The notes under the pieces: model-generated
What the model was told of the DNA's origin: nothing
The model's input: the letters and a program-made list of their open reading frames with translations, nothing else
The model's database searches: none
Translations under genes and position numbers: made by a program
NCBI GenBank assembly: GCA_033961575.1
Contig: CM066728.1
Span: 32,674,352-32,738,351, forward strand
Direction: 5' to 3'
Length of the DNA stretch: 64,000 bases
From: Aselliscus stoliczkanus
Taxonomy: Eukaryota; Chordata; Mammalia; Chiroptera; Hipposideridae
In this document: positions 12,495 through 24,926 of the stretch, piece after piece
Numbering within the stretch: the stretch's first letter is position 1
How the letters are laid out: each line of letters opens with the position of its first letter

Positions 12495-13379
12495 AAACTG
12501 CATATTTGTTCTTCTCTTCCCACTTGTTGAGTTTTGAAGAATCTAAAATTCGCTTTTCAGTAATTGTCTCTTGATTCCATTTTTATGTTTGATCAGTATC
12601 ATTATCAACTCACTCAAAAGTCTCTTGTCATGATTCTCACTTCTCTACTCCTGGTTTCCCTTGGCTTCACTGTGCTGAGCTTCCCTGGGCTCTGTTCTCT
12701 CTCATGGCCTTCCTTTCCTGGTCCCCTTCCTGTGTTACTTCCAGTGAAGGGGTCAGAAAAGAGGAAGCCATTGGGAACCTGACAAAGGGGAAGGAGAAAA
12801 CTACAAGGAAAGGAGCCAAAATAGAAGACTAGGGGCCCAGAAGAATTTTGCTGACCTCTTCCAACTTTTGCCACAAATTTTTCTTATTTCTGTCACCTGT
12901 GCTTAGAAAAAGAGAAGCTGTGGGCAAATGCATTTTCACATATCACCTTTCATGCCCCATCCCAGTAGGAATGACGGTGCTGAACAGGCCCCTGTTGGCA
13001 GAAGTAGTGCCTTCAAAGCCTAGCATTCAAAATGGCTACCAGTATACTGCTTCCTTTGGGAAACAACAAAACACGCCCTTCCCTGCCCCAGTGGAGTAGT
13101 TTTTGATAATTTTACTGATGCCTGAAAATCAAGCTGGGATCAAAGTCCCAGGTGATGTGGCAAACCTGTAAACCCACCTTGGGGTGATTGGGTGTTCTCT
13201 ATTTTGATAGAGTTTGGGTTACATTGGTCCATGCATTTGTCAAAACACAGCACGTGTAGACTTAGCATTTGTGAATTTCGTAGTATTTAAATTGTATATC
13301 AGAAGAGAAGATCTATAAAGAGATGTTGAGCTCTAGTTACTAATATGCCTGCTGAAGTATTTAGGGGGAAGTGTATTGA

Positions 13380-13562
13380 GGCTTTTAATTTACTTTGAAA
13401 TGCATCCCAATTAAGATGGAGTATCGATGAATAGAGGAATAAATAGATGTGATATAGTAAAAAGATCATAAGAGAATCCAGGAGGGATTATGCTACTGTT
13501 CACTGAAAAATGCTTTCAACTGTTGTATGTTTGAGATTTTTTCATAATACAATGTAGAAAAA
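13380..13562 (+). repeat. Old L1 3'-UTR end
   Basis: ttaatttactttgaaatgca tcc and gtatgtttgagattttttca taatacaatgtagaaaaaaa resemble the A-rich end of L1M-type 3' UTRs. Confidence 0.55.
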
Positions 13563-14319
13563 AATCATCCGTAGCCTAGCCCAGATTCCTCCCTAAAAGC
13601 TTTATCTCTTTGAGCAGCCCATGGCTCCTGCTTCCCCCCTGGGCCCCAATGAGAAGACCCACTGCCTAAGGGCCTGAGTGCTGGGCCTCGGTTAGACCTA
13701 TAAGCTAAAAAAGGCACACTATTATATGCGGTGATGCCCCTCCTGGGCATGGAATGCACCCCCATTGTCAAAACAAGGGAAGTAAAATTCCCTCTAGTTC
13801 AGCTGGTACCCTGATATTAACAAGAGCCAAAGCACTCTGTAAGCCGTAGTGAGCAGCTCTGAAATAACCCCTAGGCTTCAGTTATCATCATCTCTATTCC
13901 CAGCTGCTCCCTGGGCTTTGGCAGCTCCCCCTCTTCCAACAGTCACTTTGTCACCATTGACCCTCTCCCAGCCTCCCTCATGCCCCATGGCCTGGGTTCT
14001 GGGCCCAGGAACCATCTGAGATTCCTCCTTTGCCTTCCGTCTTTCAATCCCACCTGAGGTAAATCCAGAGGTTTAAACATATGTCTCTATGGTTTTAGTT
14101 TATTTAATAAATTAACTAGGCACATCAAATCTGCTGCTGCTGTCTTAAACTCTGATTTTAGTCCATTTCTGCATTATAATAATTCCTGTCATTTGCATAT
14201 GCTTTTCTTCATTCCAGGCACTTTCCATCACTTTCCAAAAAGCTCATTTAAATTTTCACAGGATAGACTGGCAAGTATCATTCAGCTTTCATAGATGGAG
14301 AAGCGGGGAGACAGTGTGA

Positions 14320-14660
14320 ACTGACATTTATTGAGCTTCTACTGTATATACTCATGTACTGCATGTTTCTGTGTACACTGACCCACTTAAAACCCACAAC
14401 CTCCTTGTGAGGTGCTTATTGTATTGGCATCACTTTTACAATGATGAAACTGAGGCCCAGAGAGAATATTTTCTGAAGTCCAACAACCAGATGGCAACTG
14501 ACACCAGAAGTGCATGCAGTCCCACAGAACGTCAGAGCAGAAAGGGATGTCAGTGGCTTCCCAGATCATCATATTTTCCAGTTGGGGATACTGAGGCCTA
14601 GAGAGTAGATGTGAGCTTATTTAGAAGAAATGCTAGAATTGGAACTCAGGTCTAAATTTT
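14320..14660 (-). repeat. Two adjacent MIR-like relics
   Basis: First (about 14320-14500): acatttattgagcttctact, cttttacaatgatgaaactg aggcccagagag. Second (about 14535-14660): ttggggatactgaggcctag agag and agaattggaactcaggtct. Both inverted relative to the MIR consensus. Confidence 0.7.
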
Positions 14661-16029
14661 CTGACTTGATTTAGAAAACAAGAAGCTCCATATAGATTTA
14701 GACATATGGGGAAAGTTGGAGTGTTTCACACCCACAGGGTACTACTCTAGGCTGGCATTGCAATTTCAGATCTGGCATGAGCTGAGTGTGGGGTTGTCTT
14801 GAAAACTTGGCCACACACAGTCTGTGAGGCACTCGGGCAGCCCAGACATAACCGATGTTCCTTTGTGCAATAATTGTCTCACGTGCTAGGAGGCTTTGAA
14901 AGAAGGCGCAGAATCAACAGTTGCAATATAAACATTGAAATGAGAAGTGAATAGAAAAAAGCATGGTGAACAGAGCTCACAGCAGCTGGGCATCTGGGTG
15001 TGTGCTTTTATAGCTCCGACCTGTCTCACATCCTGATTCTGTTTGACTGGGTTTAAGGGTCAATGGGGAGTGCCAAGGCCCAATTTCCTTAGTGAGCTGA
15101 TTTGCATCACTTCCCTGCAAGCGGTATAAGCTTGTTTATCAGATAGCCTTAGGACATGGCTGTACACACCCAAGGGTTTTAGACAGAAAGAGTCTTACTT
15201 CTGAGCTGATATTTGCTTCGCTCTCCAGATAGAGTTGGTAGCCAGGCCAGAGGTTAATTTGTGTATTTTTTTTTTTTTTTTTTGCTTGTGTATCAGCTAA
15301 AATTGCTTAGTCATTTAACACATAAAGCTCCTGTCATTGGAGGTGAACCACGCTATACAAACTATCCTGTGACAGGTGAGTTGATTGTCCGAATGGCATA
15401 TAACAAGGGACTTGAACTTTGTTTGGACTTCTAATTGGTGGAGGACTCACCTCATACTGGAAATGTGACTGAAAAGGGACAGTATTGATCTTGCCATAAT
15501 GCAACCTGGGCTGGACTGCTGATGCCCCATGCATGATATTAGGTACGACGGAATGAGCCAGACTTTGGTGGATGTACTACCTGAAGACAACTGGCGCCCC
15601 ACTGTTATTGGGTCCCACAGGACCTGATCGTTCCCTTGGTGCTGGGGATGGTATGTCCCTGAAAGGAATGGGTGTTCTCACTGTCAGTCTTCCTAGAGCA
15701 GGTTGTCCTAGGCAAGGTGATTGTGTAACTTAACATCCACATTGGAGCCGGTGGAGGAGTGAAACGGGAAACTATTAATAATTATACCAGACCTAAGGTG
15801 TGAATCAGTACTGACGGCCATCCCTTTCTGAGGGCACTCAGAGGTAAAATAAGAGAAAACACTGCCTTCCTGGGCTCCGAGGAGACCTGGAGCACTTCCT
15901 GACCACCATGGCAACAGGCTGGGCACTGAAAGGGAGAGGAGCACAGGGACCCTGAGGGCAGATCTGAGTCTTGGCACTTGTTGGAAGCTGTTCCTTGAAT
16001 TATACTTGCAGTTCATTGTCTTGGATTTA
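14661..16029. other. No gene seen; unassigned
   Basis: Includes a T-run at 15269-15284. The stretch 15310-15720 has the texture of a decayed repeat or retrocopy, with no frame longer than about 70 codons, but I could not match it. Confidence 0.5.
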
Positions 16030-16045
16030 TATGTGCAGATTCTTT

Positions 16046-16485
16046 TTTTTAAAAAAGATTTTATTGGGGAATTGGGGGAGGGGAACAGCGTTGGGGAACC
16101 GAGGAAGGGGAACAGACTAGTTGCTGTCCTTTTGTTCTTCAGTCTGGTTGTGGAGGACATTGCTTCACTGGCCCTTGTTGGTACCATCATTGCGCTGTTC
16201 CCAGTGAGGCAGATAGGTTGTCGGCCTCTGGACGGCTGCTCACAGTGGCTTTTGGCAGCTCACATCAGCTGCTGGCCACTCACTGTAGCTTATGGCAGCT
16301 CACTGCAGCAGGTGCTGCAGCCTACACCTTCGCAGGTGACTCACAGCAGCCCAGCTCCAGGTGGAGCTGTTGTCCACCAACTTAGCTGTAGAGGGCAGTG
16401 TCACTGGCCCTCATATGTGGGATCTGAACAGGGGCCATGTCATCCCAAGCCAGCTCTTAACCAAAGCGCCACTTGGCTGGCCCTG
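16046..16485 (-). mobile_element. Long composite tRNA-derived SINE
   Basis: The structure is the same as the SINE in the PPID pseudogene. 3' end at 16055-16085 (gattttattggggaattggg), body with repeated ggcagctcac, head complement ggccctcatatgtgggatc to gccacttggctggccct. Perfect 16-bp target-site duplication tatgtgcagattcttt at 16030-16045 and 16486-16501. Apparent open frames across it are SINE sequence, not a gene. Confidence 0.92.
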
Positions 16486-17059
16486 TATGTGCAGATTCTT
16501 TACATAGTACTGCCCGGCCATTTGTTGTGTGTGGAGAATGAAGGGAAGGCCGGGGCTGGACATAGAAAACACCAGGGGGAAAGCAGTGTCCTCTCCCTTG
16601 AGGGCTGATTGGTGGGAGCCGTAGGGGTGTCTGCAGCAGAGCAGAGCCGTGTACAGTGCTACAGCACCTCCCCAGAGGCAGCAGGACAAGGATGACGGCA
16701 GCACCAGGGCGCTGGTGCAGATCGATGCAGGGACTGGGGCCAGGAGAGGGGAAGAGGGGCCTGCAGCCCTGGTCCTGGCTGGCTGCTGAGGACCTCCTAC
16801 CCTCTGTGAACACAGCATGGCTCCAAGTGCTTTAGTTACCTTCCTAAGTCCACCCTCACTCACTCTTTCCTGTCTGAGTGATGTTAAGAGGGTATTTACT
16901 TTGTTATCACAAGTGAAAATGCTGTTAGATTTTGTTCCTATTCTGTTTCCTGTGGCTTTTCACCTTTGGGGAGATACTAGATGTGTTAGGGAGGCCGTCT
17001 GAGCTCCAGGCTTCCTCCTCCCCCTCTGTGCACACCTTCAGACTGGCATTTGAGTTCTG

Positions 17060-17195
17060 AGTTGTAATTGCCTATTGGCTCCATCTCTCCCATTCCCTCT
17101 GCTAACAGCAACTTGAGGTTGTCACATCCCCAGTGCCTAACACAGTGCCTGGCAAAAAGCAGGCATCCACTAAGACTTCGTATAAATGATGCAGA
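17060..17195 (+). repeat. L2 LINE 3' end fragment
   Basis: ccccagtgcctaacacagtg cctggcaaaaagcaggcatc followed by a degraded AATAAATG-like end, the classic L2/MIR shared terminal sequence. Confidence 0.65.
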
Positions 17196-17425
17196 GAGAT
17201 GGAAATGACTGAATTGAGAGACAGAGAGTTCAAGATTTAGACTCCATGCTCCTCAAGGTCTCAAATATCCATATAGGTTTTCCAAGATAATGTAAAAACT
17301 CTATGCGCAGTTTTGCCTATTGCTTTCAATTTGATTTTGTTGTTCTGCTTTCTGTCCTACAAAGAGAGAAAAAAGGGATCTTATTATTGCGGCTTAAAAA
17401 CAATTGAGGCAAGCAGGATTTCTTT

Positions 17426-17534
17426 CTTTTTCTTTTTTTTGAGGGCAGTGTCACTGGCACTCATATGTGGGACCTGAACCGAGGCCGCTGGCTTCCCAAG
17501 CCAGTGCTTAACCACTGCGCCACTCGGCCAGCCT
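17426..17534 (-). mobile_element. Short tRNA-like-headed SINE
   Basis: T-rich run, then gagggcagtgtcactggcac to ccactcggccagcc. Perfect 13-bp duplication gcaggatttcttt at 17413-17425 and 17535-17547. Confidence 0.9.
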
Positions 17535-18124
17535 GCAGGATTTCTTTTTAATTCAATGCTTCAAGAAACACTACTCCCAGTGCATTTTTTTTTTTGTAGT
17601 TCTTACAACTTACAATATATAGGGATGCTATTTTTGCTATCTCCATTTTTTCAGTTTCGGTACAGTCCAGGAGTCAATTAAAAATCGTCATTGCCTTAAA
17701 GTTCTGTCAGATTGCCTTGAAGTTATTTCATATCATAATCTAGCACGAGTATTTTCCCTCTTTTAATTTAGCTTGCAATTCTCTTTAGAAAAATTTCCAT
17801 CTTGAACCCAGGGTGTTAGAAGAAATTACAGGATCTATCTAGTTATATGTCTTTGTGGGTTTGTGTTTCTGTTGTCTTCCCGTGCCCCACCCCCTCAACG
17901 GACCCGCCATCCCTTGTTCCCACTCATAGAGATCATATACTTGACACTGCATTTGAAAATTTGATTTGTAGACATAATTTGAGGCCTAGGACAGAAACAC
18001 ACACCACCATAGCGCATTTTCATTTGCTCCTGACACTCTGGGACCACCTTAATTGAAGCCCCAGACTGGAGGTTCCCTGAGTCACAGTGTGAGGACAGCT
18101 TTCCTTCCCATTCACTCTCCTTTA

Positions 18125-18302
18125 CAGCAGCAGTTCCCAAACGCAGCTGTGCCTTGGAATCCCCTGGGGAGTTTCAAAATACACTGATGCCTGTGTCCCA
18201 CCCCAGAGACTGTGATTTAATTGGTCTGTGCGGGTGGCCTGTGCTTTGTAATTGTTAAAAGCTCTCCAGTGAGTCTCATGTGCAGACAGGTTTGGGAAAC
18301 TG
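18125..18302 (+). mobile_element. MER5A-like hAT (Charlie) non-autonomous element
   Basis: It starts cagcagttcccaaacg and ends tttgggaaactgctc, imperfect inverted ends. The body gttcc...ttggaatcccctggggag and ccaccccagagactgtgatt matches my recollection of MER5A. No convincing 8-bp duplication was seen. Confidence 0.78.
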
Positions 18303-19063
18303 CTCTAAAAGTAAAGCCCTTTGGGACCTCAGCTTAGTGTGTGAGTATTTATCAGACACTTTACTTGGCAGGCCCTTTTATTTGTTTTGCTCAGTGAGGC
18401 TGCCAAATACCACAGCTCCAAATTGCAGTTGTTTCTTCCTGATGAGGGCAAAAGCAGCTTAGAGTGCTTGCTTCTCAGTCTCCCAAATTTTGGCATGGTA
18501 ACCCTCACTATCTTATCAGCCCTTTGATGCTGTTAAGAAACATTATAACATAAATATAGGTATATGCTTATGTTTATAACTATAAATCATATATTTAATA
18601 TAAATCTATCATATGATTACATAATGTATTTTTTCCATGCAACTTTTTTGGTTGACCTCAATGGGAGGGTTGCTCTAGCCTGCCATTAAGATAATTGAAA
18701 GTCCTCCGGTTGCTTTTTCAAAGGAGAAACAGGGGTTGTAGTTTAGTGTTCTTATCCTTCTGAAAATGTCTTTATTCTATCCACTCCCTGGAGTCATAAT
18801 TTGGCTGGGATTTTAAGTCTAGGCTGAAATATAATTTTTCTTCAAATATTTGAAGGCACTGTCCTTCCTATTGACCTCCAATGTTCATTGTAGCTTTTTA
18901 ATCCTGTTCCTACCTGATGCCTGTTTCTTTCTAAATGACATTTTGCCTCTTTGGAAACCAAAGGATCTTCTCTTTTCCCCCAGAATGCTGAGATTTCACA
19001 ATTTATGTACCTTTATATAGGTCTTGTATCACCCATTTTGAGTGGCATAAAGAAGATACTTTC

Positions 19064-19182
19064 TTTTTATTTTTTACTTTTTATTTTTGAGGGCAGTGTC
19101 ACTGGCCCGCAAATGTCGGACAAAACTGGGGCCGCTGGCTTCCCACGCCAGCACTTAACCACCGCGCCGCTCAGCTGGCCCT
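19064..19182 (-). mobile_element. Short tRNA-like-headed SINE
   Basis: gagggcagtgtcactggccc to cgctcagctggccct on the plus strand. 14-bp duplication aagaagatactttc at 19050-19063 and 19183-19196. Confidence 0.9.
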
Positions 19183-19620
19183 AAGAAGATACTTTCAATC
19201 TGGAGATTTTTGTCTTACTGTGAAAAACTTTTGCCATATTACTTTCAAATTTCCCAGCACTCTATTTTCTCTCTTCTCATTTTAAAGAAATCATTATGGT
19301 TGGATGGTGGGTCTCTTGGGTTCATCCTTGACATTACTTATTTTTTCTTGCCTAATTTTTAGTGCTTCATCTTTTTGTTAGTCCTTAGATTTCCTTGACT
19401 TTATTCTCCAAACATTCTAAAAAATGTTTTAATTTGATTAAATTTTTATTTCCAGGGGACATTTTTATTTCTTATTCCTGATAACCTCTTATTCTTTTAC
19501 ATAACCTCTTTTCTGGGTATAAGGATATAATAACTTCACTTACTTCCCTAGGATTGTAAATTTTTAAATCTTGTATTTCTTCTATTTGTTTCCTCTAGAT
19601 TTCTTTTTTTATTTTATTCT

Positions 19621-20737
19621 ATTTTTTTAATTTTTTAATTACAGTTGACATTCAATATTATTTTATATTAGTTTCAGGTGTACAGCATAGTGGTTAGACA
19701 TTTATATAATTTACAAAGTGATTCCACCCCGGTTAGTCTAGTACCTACCTGGCGCCATGCATAGTTATCACAATATTGTTGACTATTATTTCCTATGCTG
19801 TAGTTTACATTCCTGTTATTGTTTTATAACTGCCAATTTGTACTTCTTAATCCATTCACCTTTTTCACCCAGGCCCCCAAGACCCCTCCCATCTGGCAAC
19901 CATCAGTTTGTTCTCTATATTTATGAATCTGTTTCTGGTTTTTTGTTTGTTTGTTTGTTAATTTAGTTCTTTAGATTCCACATATAAGTGAGATCATATG
20001 GTATTTGTCTTTGTCTGACTTATTTGACTTAGCGTAATACCCTCTAGGTCACTCCATGTTATAGTGAATGGTAAGGTTTCAGTCTTTTTTATGGCCAAGC
20101 AATATTCCATTGTATATATGTACCACCTCTTCTTTATCCAATCATCTATTGATGGACACTTAGGTTGCTTCCATATCTTAGCTATTGTAAATAGTGCTGC
20201 AGTGAACATAGGGGTGCATATATCTTTTTAAATTAGTATTTTGGATTTATTTGGATAAATACCCAGAATTGGAGTTGTTGGGTCTTAAGGTAATTCTATT
20301 TTTAGTTTTTTGAGGAACCTCCAAACTATTTTCCATAGTGGCTACACTGATTTCCAATCCCATCAACAGTGTATAAGGATAGCCTTTTCTCCACAACCTT
20401 GCCAGTACTCTCTGTTTGTTGATTTATTGATGATAGCCATTCTGACAGGTGTGAGGTGATATCTCATTGTGGTTTTTATTTGCATTTCCCTCCCTGATGA
20501 TTAGTGAGGTTGAACATCTTTTCATGTCTATTGGCATCTATATGACCTCTTTGGAGGAATGTCTGTTCAGGGCCTCTGCATTTTTAAATTAGATTGGTTT
20601 TGTTTGTTTTTTTTCAGCATTGATTTATATAAATTCTATATAAATTTTGGATATTAACCCCTTATCACATGTATCATTGGTGACTATCTTCCCCCATTCA
20701 GTAGGTTGTCTTTTCATTTTTGTGATGGTTTCCTTTT
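19621..20737 (-). mobile_element. Decayed 5'-truncated L1 LINE 3' end
   Basis: This is a second minus-strand L1 3' fragment, colinear with the one at 6.6-8.2 kb. It carries [45 protein letters not shown] ORF2p sequence at 20209-19994, preceded by several frame disruptions. The plus strand begins after a T-rich tail (19601-19640) with the same 'tagtttcaggtgtacag' 3'-UTR phrase as the first copy. It ends near 20737, shortly after 'gtgatggtttcc'. It has more stops and indels than the first copy, so it is probably older or from an older subfamily. No clean target-site duplication was established. Confidence 0.88.
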
Positions 20738-22165
20738 TCCTTTATTCTTGTGTCAGTCTTTCTCTTTCATGGTAGAGGTTTTCCCCAATTGTCTGGGAGA
20801 CTTGGCATTCTGTTCATGTTTAATAGTGAGCCTCTAAAATTTGTTTGGAAGTTCTGCATGAGTAGACAGGACTTGTTGACCTGAGGGCTCCATTTAGGAG
20901 GGAGTTCATAAGTAGGAAGGAGGGAAGGAAGGAAACAAAAAAACTGGAAGCTTTTTTCTTTAGGGCCATTTAGTTGGTCAAAAAAGAATCTTCTGCTATT
21001 CTTTATGTGCCTGTCAGCAAATGGAGGACAGCTTGGGAAAAGGTGACTGTGTAGTTCACCCATTTCTTGTGCAGACTTTCATGGTCCTCTCCTCGGCTGC
21101 CTCCATTGGAGGATCCCTGGGAAATGAGTAGCCTGATTGTGTGAGGTGAAGGAAGGATACAACTACTCCACAAATAAACTTTCAACAATATCTATGTTTA
21201 GCTCCTCAGCTGGACTCAGCCCTTCATTGTACTTGCTGTCTCCAAAGCTGAGCATATCAGGTTTTCCTTTGGGGTGATTTGGCTCAATTATTAGTGATGG
21301 TGCCCCTCCAAGTTACTTAGATCATTGCATCCTCTGTTTTGCTAAATCACTCACCTGTCCTCTATCTGGTTCTATCTTCTAAAACTGCATTGATTTCTCT
21401 TGTCTGTTTTTGTTTTCTTTATTCTTTTTGTCTTTTGTAGGTTTCTACTTTCTTTTTGTTGTTGTGGTTCCTTTACGATCAATTTAGCAGAGCCTCAAGC
21501 AAAAGAAGAGATAAAAACCTTCATTCTTAAAACATATCCCAATTAATTTTAAATGTCTATTCTCATAGGGGTTTTACTAGGATTTCTTTGGATTTATAGG
21601 TTAATTTGAGAATTGTCAATGTTACTGCGTCTTCTTAGTCAAGAATGTGGTAAGTCTCTTCATGTATTTTGATAATTACGACCTTCTGCAAGTTTTTACA
21701 ATTTTTTTCATGTTGGCTTTACTACCAAAAACATTCCTCTAATGAAGAACATAAGTGACACAAATGAAAGCATATTTATGAGCATGAAGACTGACCTGAA
21801 AAATTGACCCAGAATATAGTGCAAAAGGACAAAGTGAAAAAATATAAAAGGAGAATTAAGAGACTGGAAAACAGATCCAGTAATTCAACAGCCTCCTAAT
21901 GAGACTTTCACAAGGTAAAAACAGGGAGGAAGAAATGAAAGAATAAAATTTCCTAAAGTTGCAGAATGAGGAAAACACACAGACGCACATCCTACTTCAC
22001 ATTGTGGGCAACGTTTTAGAAAGATAAAGAGGAAGTTCTAAAGGATTCAAGAGAGCAAAGATAAGGTACATTAATTTCTACCCTGAGAACTTTCTCTACT
22101 CATCATAGACAGATTAGAATCACTGACTATAGAGATAGCAAATAAAAGCTGCAAATACCCAGGCC
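20738..22165. other. No gene seen; unassigned AT-rich sequence
   Basis: Between the L1 end and the mariner remnant no exon-like or known repeat sequence was recognised. Confidence 0.5.
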
Positions 22166-22720
22166 TGACAATTAAGTTCGCGAACTTGTTGCACCGCTAT
22201 TGCTGACCTTTTTTGACATCAGTGGGTTTATTCATTATGAATTTATACTAACTGGACAAACAATTAACCAAGTTTACTATCTGGAAGTGCTGAAAAGGCT
22301 GCGTGAAAAAGATGATCTGAACTTTTCACCAACAATTCATGGATCTTGCCTCACCACAATGCACCAGCTTACACGGCACTGTCTGTGAGGGAGTTTTTAG
22401 CCAGTAAACAAATAATTATATTGGAGCACCCTCCCCACTCACCTGATCTGGCCCCCAGTGACTTCTTTCTTTACCCGAAGATAAAGGAAATATTGAAAGA
22501 AAGACATTTTGATGACATTCAGGATATCAAGGGTAATACGACGACAGCTCTGATGGCCATTCCAAAAAAAGAGTTCCAAAATTGCTTTGAAGGGTGGACT
22601 AGGCGCTGGCTTCAGTGCATAGCTTCCCAAGGGGAGTACTTTGAAGGTGACCATAATGATATTCAGCAATGAGGTATATAGCTCTTTTTCTAGGATGAGT
22701 TTGCAAACCTATTATAATGA
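22166..22720 (+). mobile_element. Mariner-family DNA transposon remnant with internal deletion
   Basis: The left end starts with tgacaattaagttcgcgaac, and a diverged complement of it (gagtttgcaaacctatt...) lies near 22695-22720, consistent with terminal inverted repeats. Between them are pieces of a mariner transposase C-terminal half. GFIHYEFILTGQTINQVYYLEVLKRLRE lies in one frame (about 22224-22310). After a frame break come HHNAPAYTALSVREFLASKQ and LEHPPHSPDLAPSDFFLYPK, ending at a stop near 22672. In mariners HDNAPAH supplies the second catalytic Asp and SPDLAP-DFF the third; here the second site reads HHN, so the residue is lost, while the third is kept. The N-terminal DNA-binding half is missing, so the element is about 0.55 kb rather than about 1.3 kb. 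Confidence 0.88.
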
Positions 22721-23194
22721 TCAAACCTTTCATATTTGTCTCTGGGGAGCAAGCATCATCTGTCACCAGCACCAGGAGACTGTGGAGGTTGTGTCAGCAT
22801 AGCATTCTTTTGCTTGTCTCTGTCCTTCTCAGCCATTGAGGGACCAACAGTTAACAGCAGGTAGCACAAGGCCCACCTGTGCTCCAGTTGCGATGTCTCC
22901 AGACTCTCCAGTCTATCATTGAGGATGCTCCATTTGGAGAACCACCCTCTCCCCCTCATCCTTCCCAAAACTCAGAATTCCCAAAACCTCTTTAAACTAG
23001 AAGTGGGGCTTGGACGCTTAGAATGAAAATCTCCGCTGAATCAGAATCGGGGAGGAACATACTTTACATGAAGGGAAAGCCCAGAGCAAAGCCTGAAGCT
23101 GGCTAAATCCCACCCTTATATTGCCCTGCCTTTTCTTCAAAGGTCCAAGAAGAAAAGATGTTCACTCAGAGATCCTTTGGAAATTTTTAAAAAT

Positions 23195-24926
23195 TTTATT
23201 TTATAACACTTTTATTAGGAGTGAACCTATATCAGTATTCCTAAACTGTAAACAACAGGGAACGAAAGTTTCAAAGGATACACATTAGGGATTATATAAA
23301 ACAGACAAAACCCTTTAAATTTTCTTATTGCTTTTATACAATCAATGCATAATATTTAAACAAAACTGAATTCTTTTTTTGGCAAACAGTTTTGCATATG
23401 CTGTCGTCTCTTTATCTTTCTGTGCCTTTATCTTTTGTTTGACTTTCAGCAATCCTGCCTGGATAGCTTTATCTTCTGGTGCTGTCTCCTGAGCTTTCTT
23501 AAGATCAGCCAATGCTTGATCGTAGTCTTTTAATCCTTGCCATCCTTGAGCTCTTTGGTACAGTGGCTTTGGTATCTAATGGGTCTATTTCAAGAGCCTC
23601 CAAGCAACTGTCAGTTGCTCCCTGCCAATCTGACTCCTTCGGTTTCCAAGCACCAATATTCAGCATGCAGCTTAGAGCTACAGCTTGCAGCTTTGATCTG
23701 TCTTCTTTGTCGACAACAGCCTTTGAACCTTCCACGTATCTTAAAACTTTTGTGTATTTTTAAATGGCCATCTCTCAGTTCTGGGATTTGAAAAAAGTAG
23801 TTCCAATGTTTTTTAAGTCGTTTGTTATTAATAATATTTTATTTACATCTTTTAAATTTATATCTACATCCTCAGGGAAATCTGGCTGACTGTCACCAGA
23901 ACCATCTTTTGGGAATATTCCCCCATTATCCCCTTCCTTCAGTTCTCCCCATTTTGCAATAATGCACAATTTGGCTGAGTTTTCACCTTTCGCTTCTACA
24001 TTTTCCCGAATTCTTGCTACACCCCTTCCTTGCTACACCCGTTCCTTGCCCAAATACCACATGTTTCCATCCAGACGAGGAGTTGGAGCTGTTATAATAA
24101 AGTACTGAGAGCCATTTGTACTGCAGCCTGCATTTGTCATGCTTAATAAACACTCTTATAATAGAAATTTTCATCTTCAAATTTTTCACCATAAATACTT
24201 TCTCCACCTGTCCCATTCTTTTTTTTTCCATTTTGTTTTTAAAGATTTTATTGGGGAATTGGGGGAGAGGAACAGCGTTGGGGAATTGGGGAAGGGGAAC
24301 AGACAAGTTGCTGTCCTTTGTTCTTCAGTCTAGTTGCAGAGGACGTTGCTTCACTGGCCCATGTTGGTATCGTCTTTGTGCTCTTCCCGGATGAAGCAGA
24401 TCGGTTGCTGGCCTCTGGATGGTCGCTCACCGTGGCTATTGGCAGCTCACGCTGGCTGCCAGCCACTCACTGTAGCCTATGGCAGCCCACTGCAGCAGGG
24501 TCTGCAGCCTACACCATCACTGGGGCTCGCAGCCCAGCTCCAGGTGGAGCTGTTGTTAGCTATAGAAGGCAGTCACTGGCCCTCATAGGTGGGATCCGAA
24601 CCGGGGCCACTGGCATTCCAAAACCAGCTCTTAACCAATGCGCCACTCGGCCGGCCCTCCACCTGTCCCATTCTGATTTGAGAAGTCTCTACCCTGAATC
24701 ATAAATTTCTTAATAATCCTTTGAAAGGGAGAGGTTTCCCAGTGGTGGATCCAAATGCCTTTTTCTCCTGTACACAACGCACAAAAATTTTCTGCAGTTT
24801 TGCGTACAATGTCTGCAAACAATTCTAAGACAATTTGACCTACTCGCTTGCCTCCGATGTCCACATCAAAGAAGACTTGGGGGTTACTGGGTTGGAGTGC
24901 TTAGCTTGGGGAGACGGATGTGACAT
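23195..24926 (-). pseudogene. PPID: Processed pseudogene of PPID (cyclophilin 40), split by a SINE
   Basis: This is a dead retrocopy of peptidyl-prolyl isomerase D, a two-domain Hsp90 co-chaperone with an N-terminal cyclophilin domain and C-terminal TPR repeats. On the minus strand the start codon equivalent is at 24926-24924, followed by [13 protein letters not shown] residues, then [25 protein letters not shown] and [15 protein letters not shown] of the cyclophilin fold. After a SINE (24220-24657) the copy resumes with [41 protein letters not shown], a TPR-like block with ALSCMLNIGAWK, and ends near 23385 in KAQKDKE and a decayed AYAKLFA terminus. Reading frames are broken by indels, part of the active-site region is lost, and the normal stop after the terminal Ala is gone. 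The coding order is contiguous although the parent gene is multi-exonic, so it arose from spliced mRNA. A reverse-strand AATAAA (TTTATT at 23211-23216) lies near the 3' end. Identification is confident; the outer ends are approximate. Confidence 0.93.
24220..24657 (-). mobile_element. Long composite tRNA-derived SINE inside the PPID pseudogene
   Basis: This minus-strand SINE has a tRNA-like head at the high-coordinate end (GGCCGGCCGAGTGGCGCA..., with a box-B-like GGTTCGGATCC). A middle body is rich in GGCAGCTCACT-type repeats, and the 3' end reads TTCCCCAATAAAATCTTT. It is flanked by a perfect 17-bp target-site duplication, tccacctgtcccattct, at 24203-24219 and 24658-24674. The duplicated site is PPID coding sequence, so this insertion is younger than the retrocopy. 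The head matches the short SINEs elsewhere in the window. Confidence 0.9.

Noticed and set aside
16006..16863. Open frames of 118-200 codons on both strands
   Set aside because: They lie partly or wholly on the composite SINE at 16046-16485, occur on both strands at once, and have no protein-family features.
24318..24704. 128-codon plus-strand frame
   Set aside because: It is antisense SINE sequence inside the PPID pseudogene.
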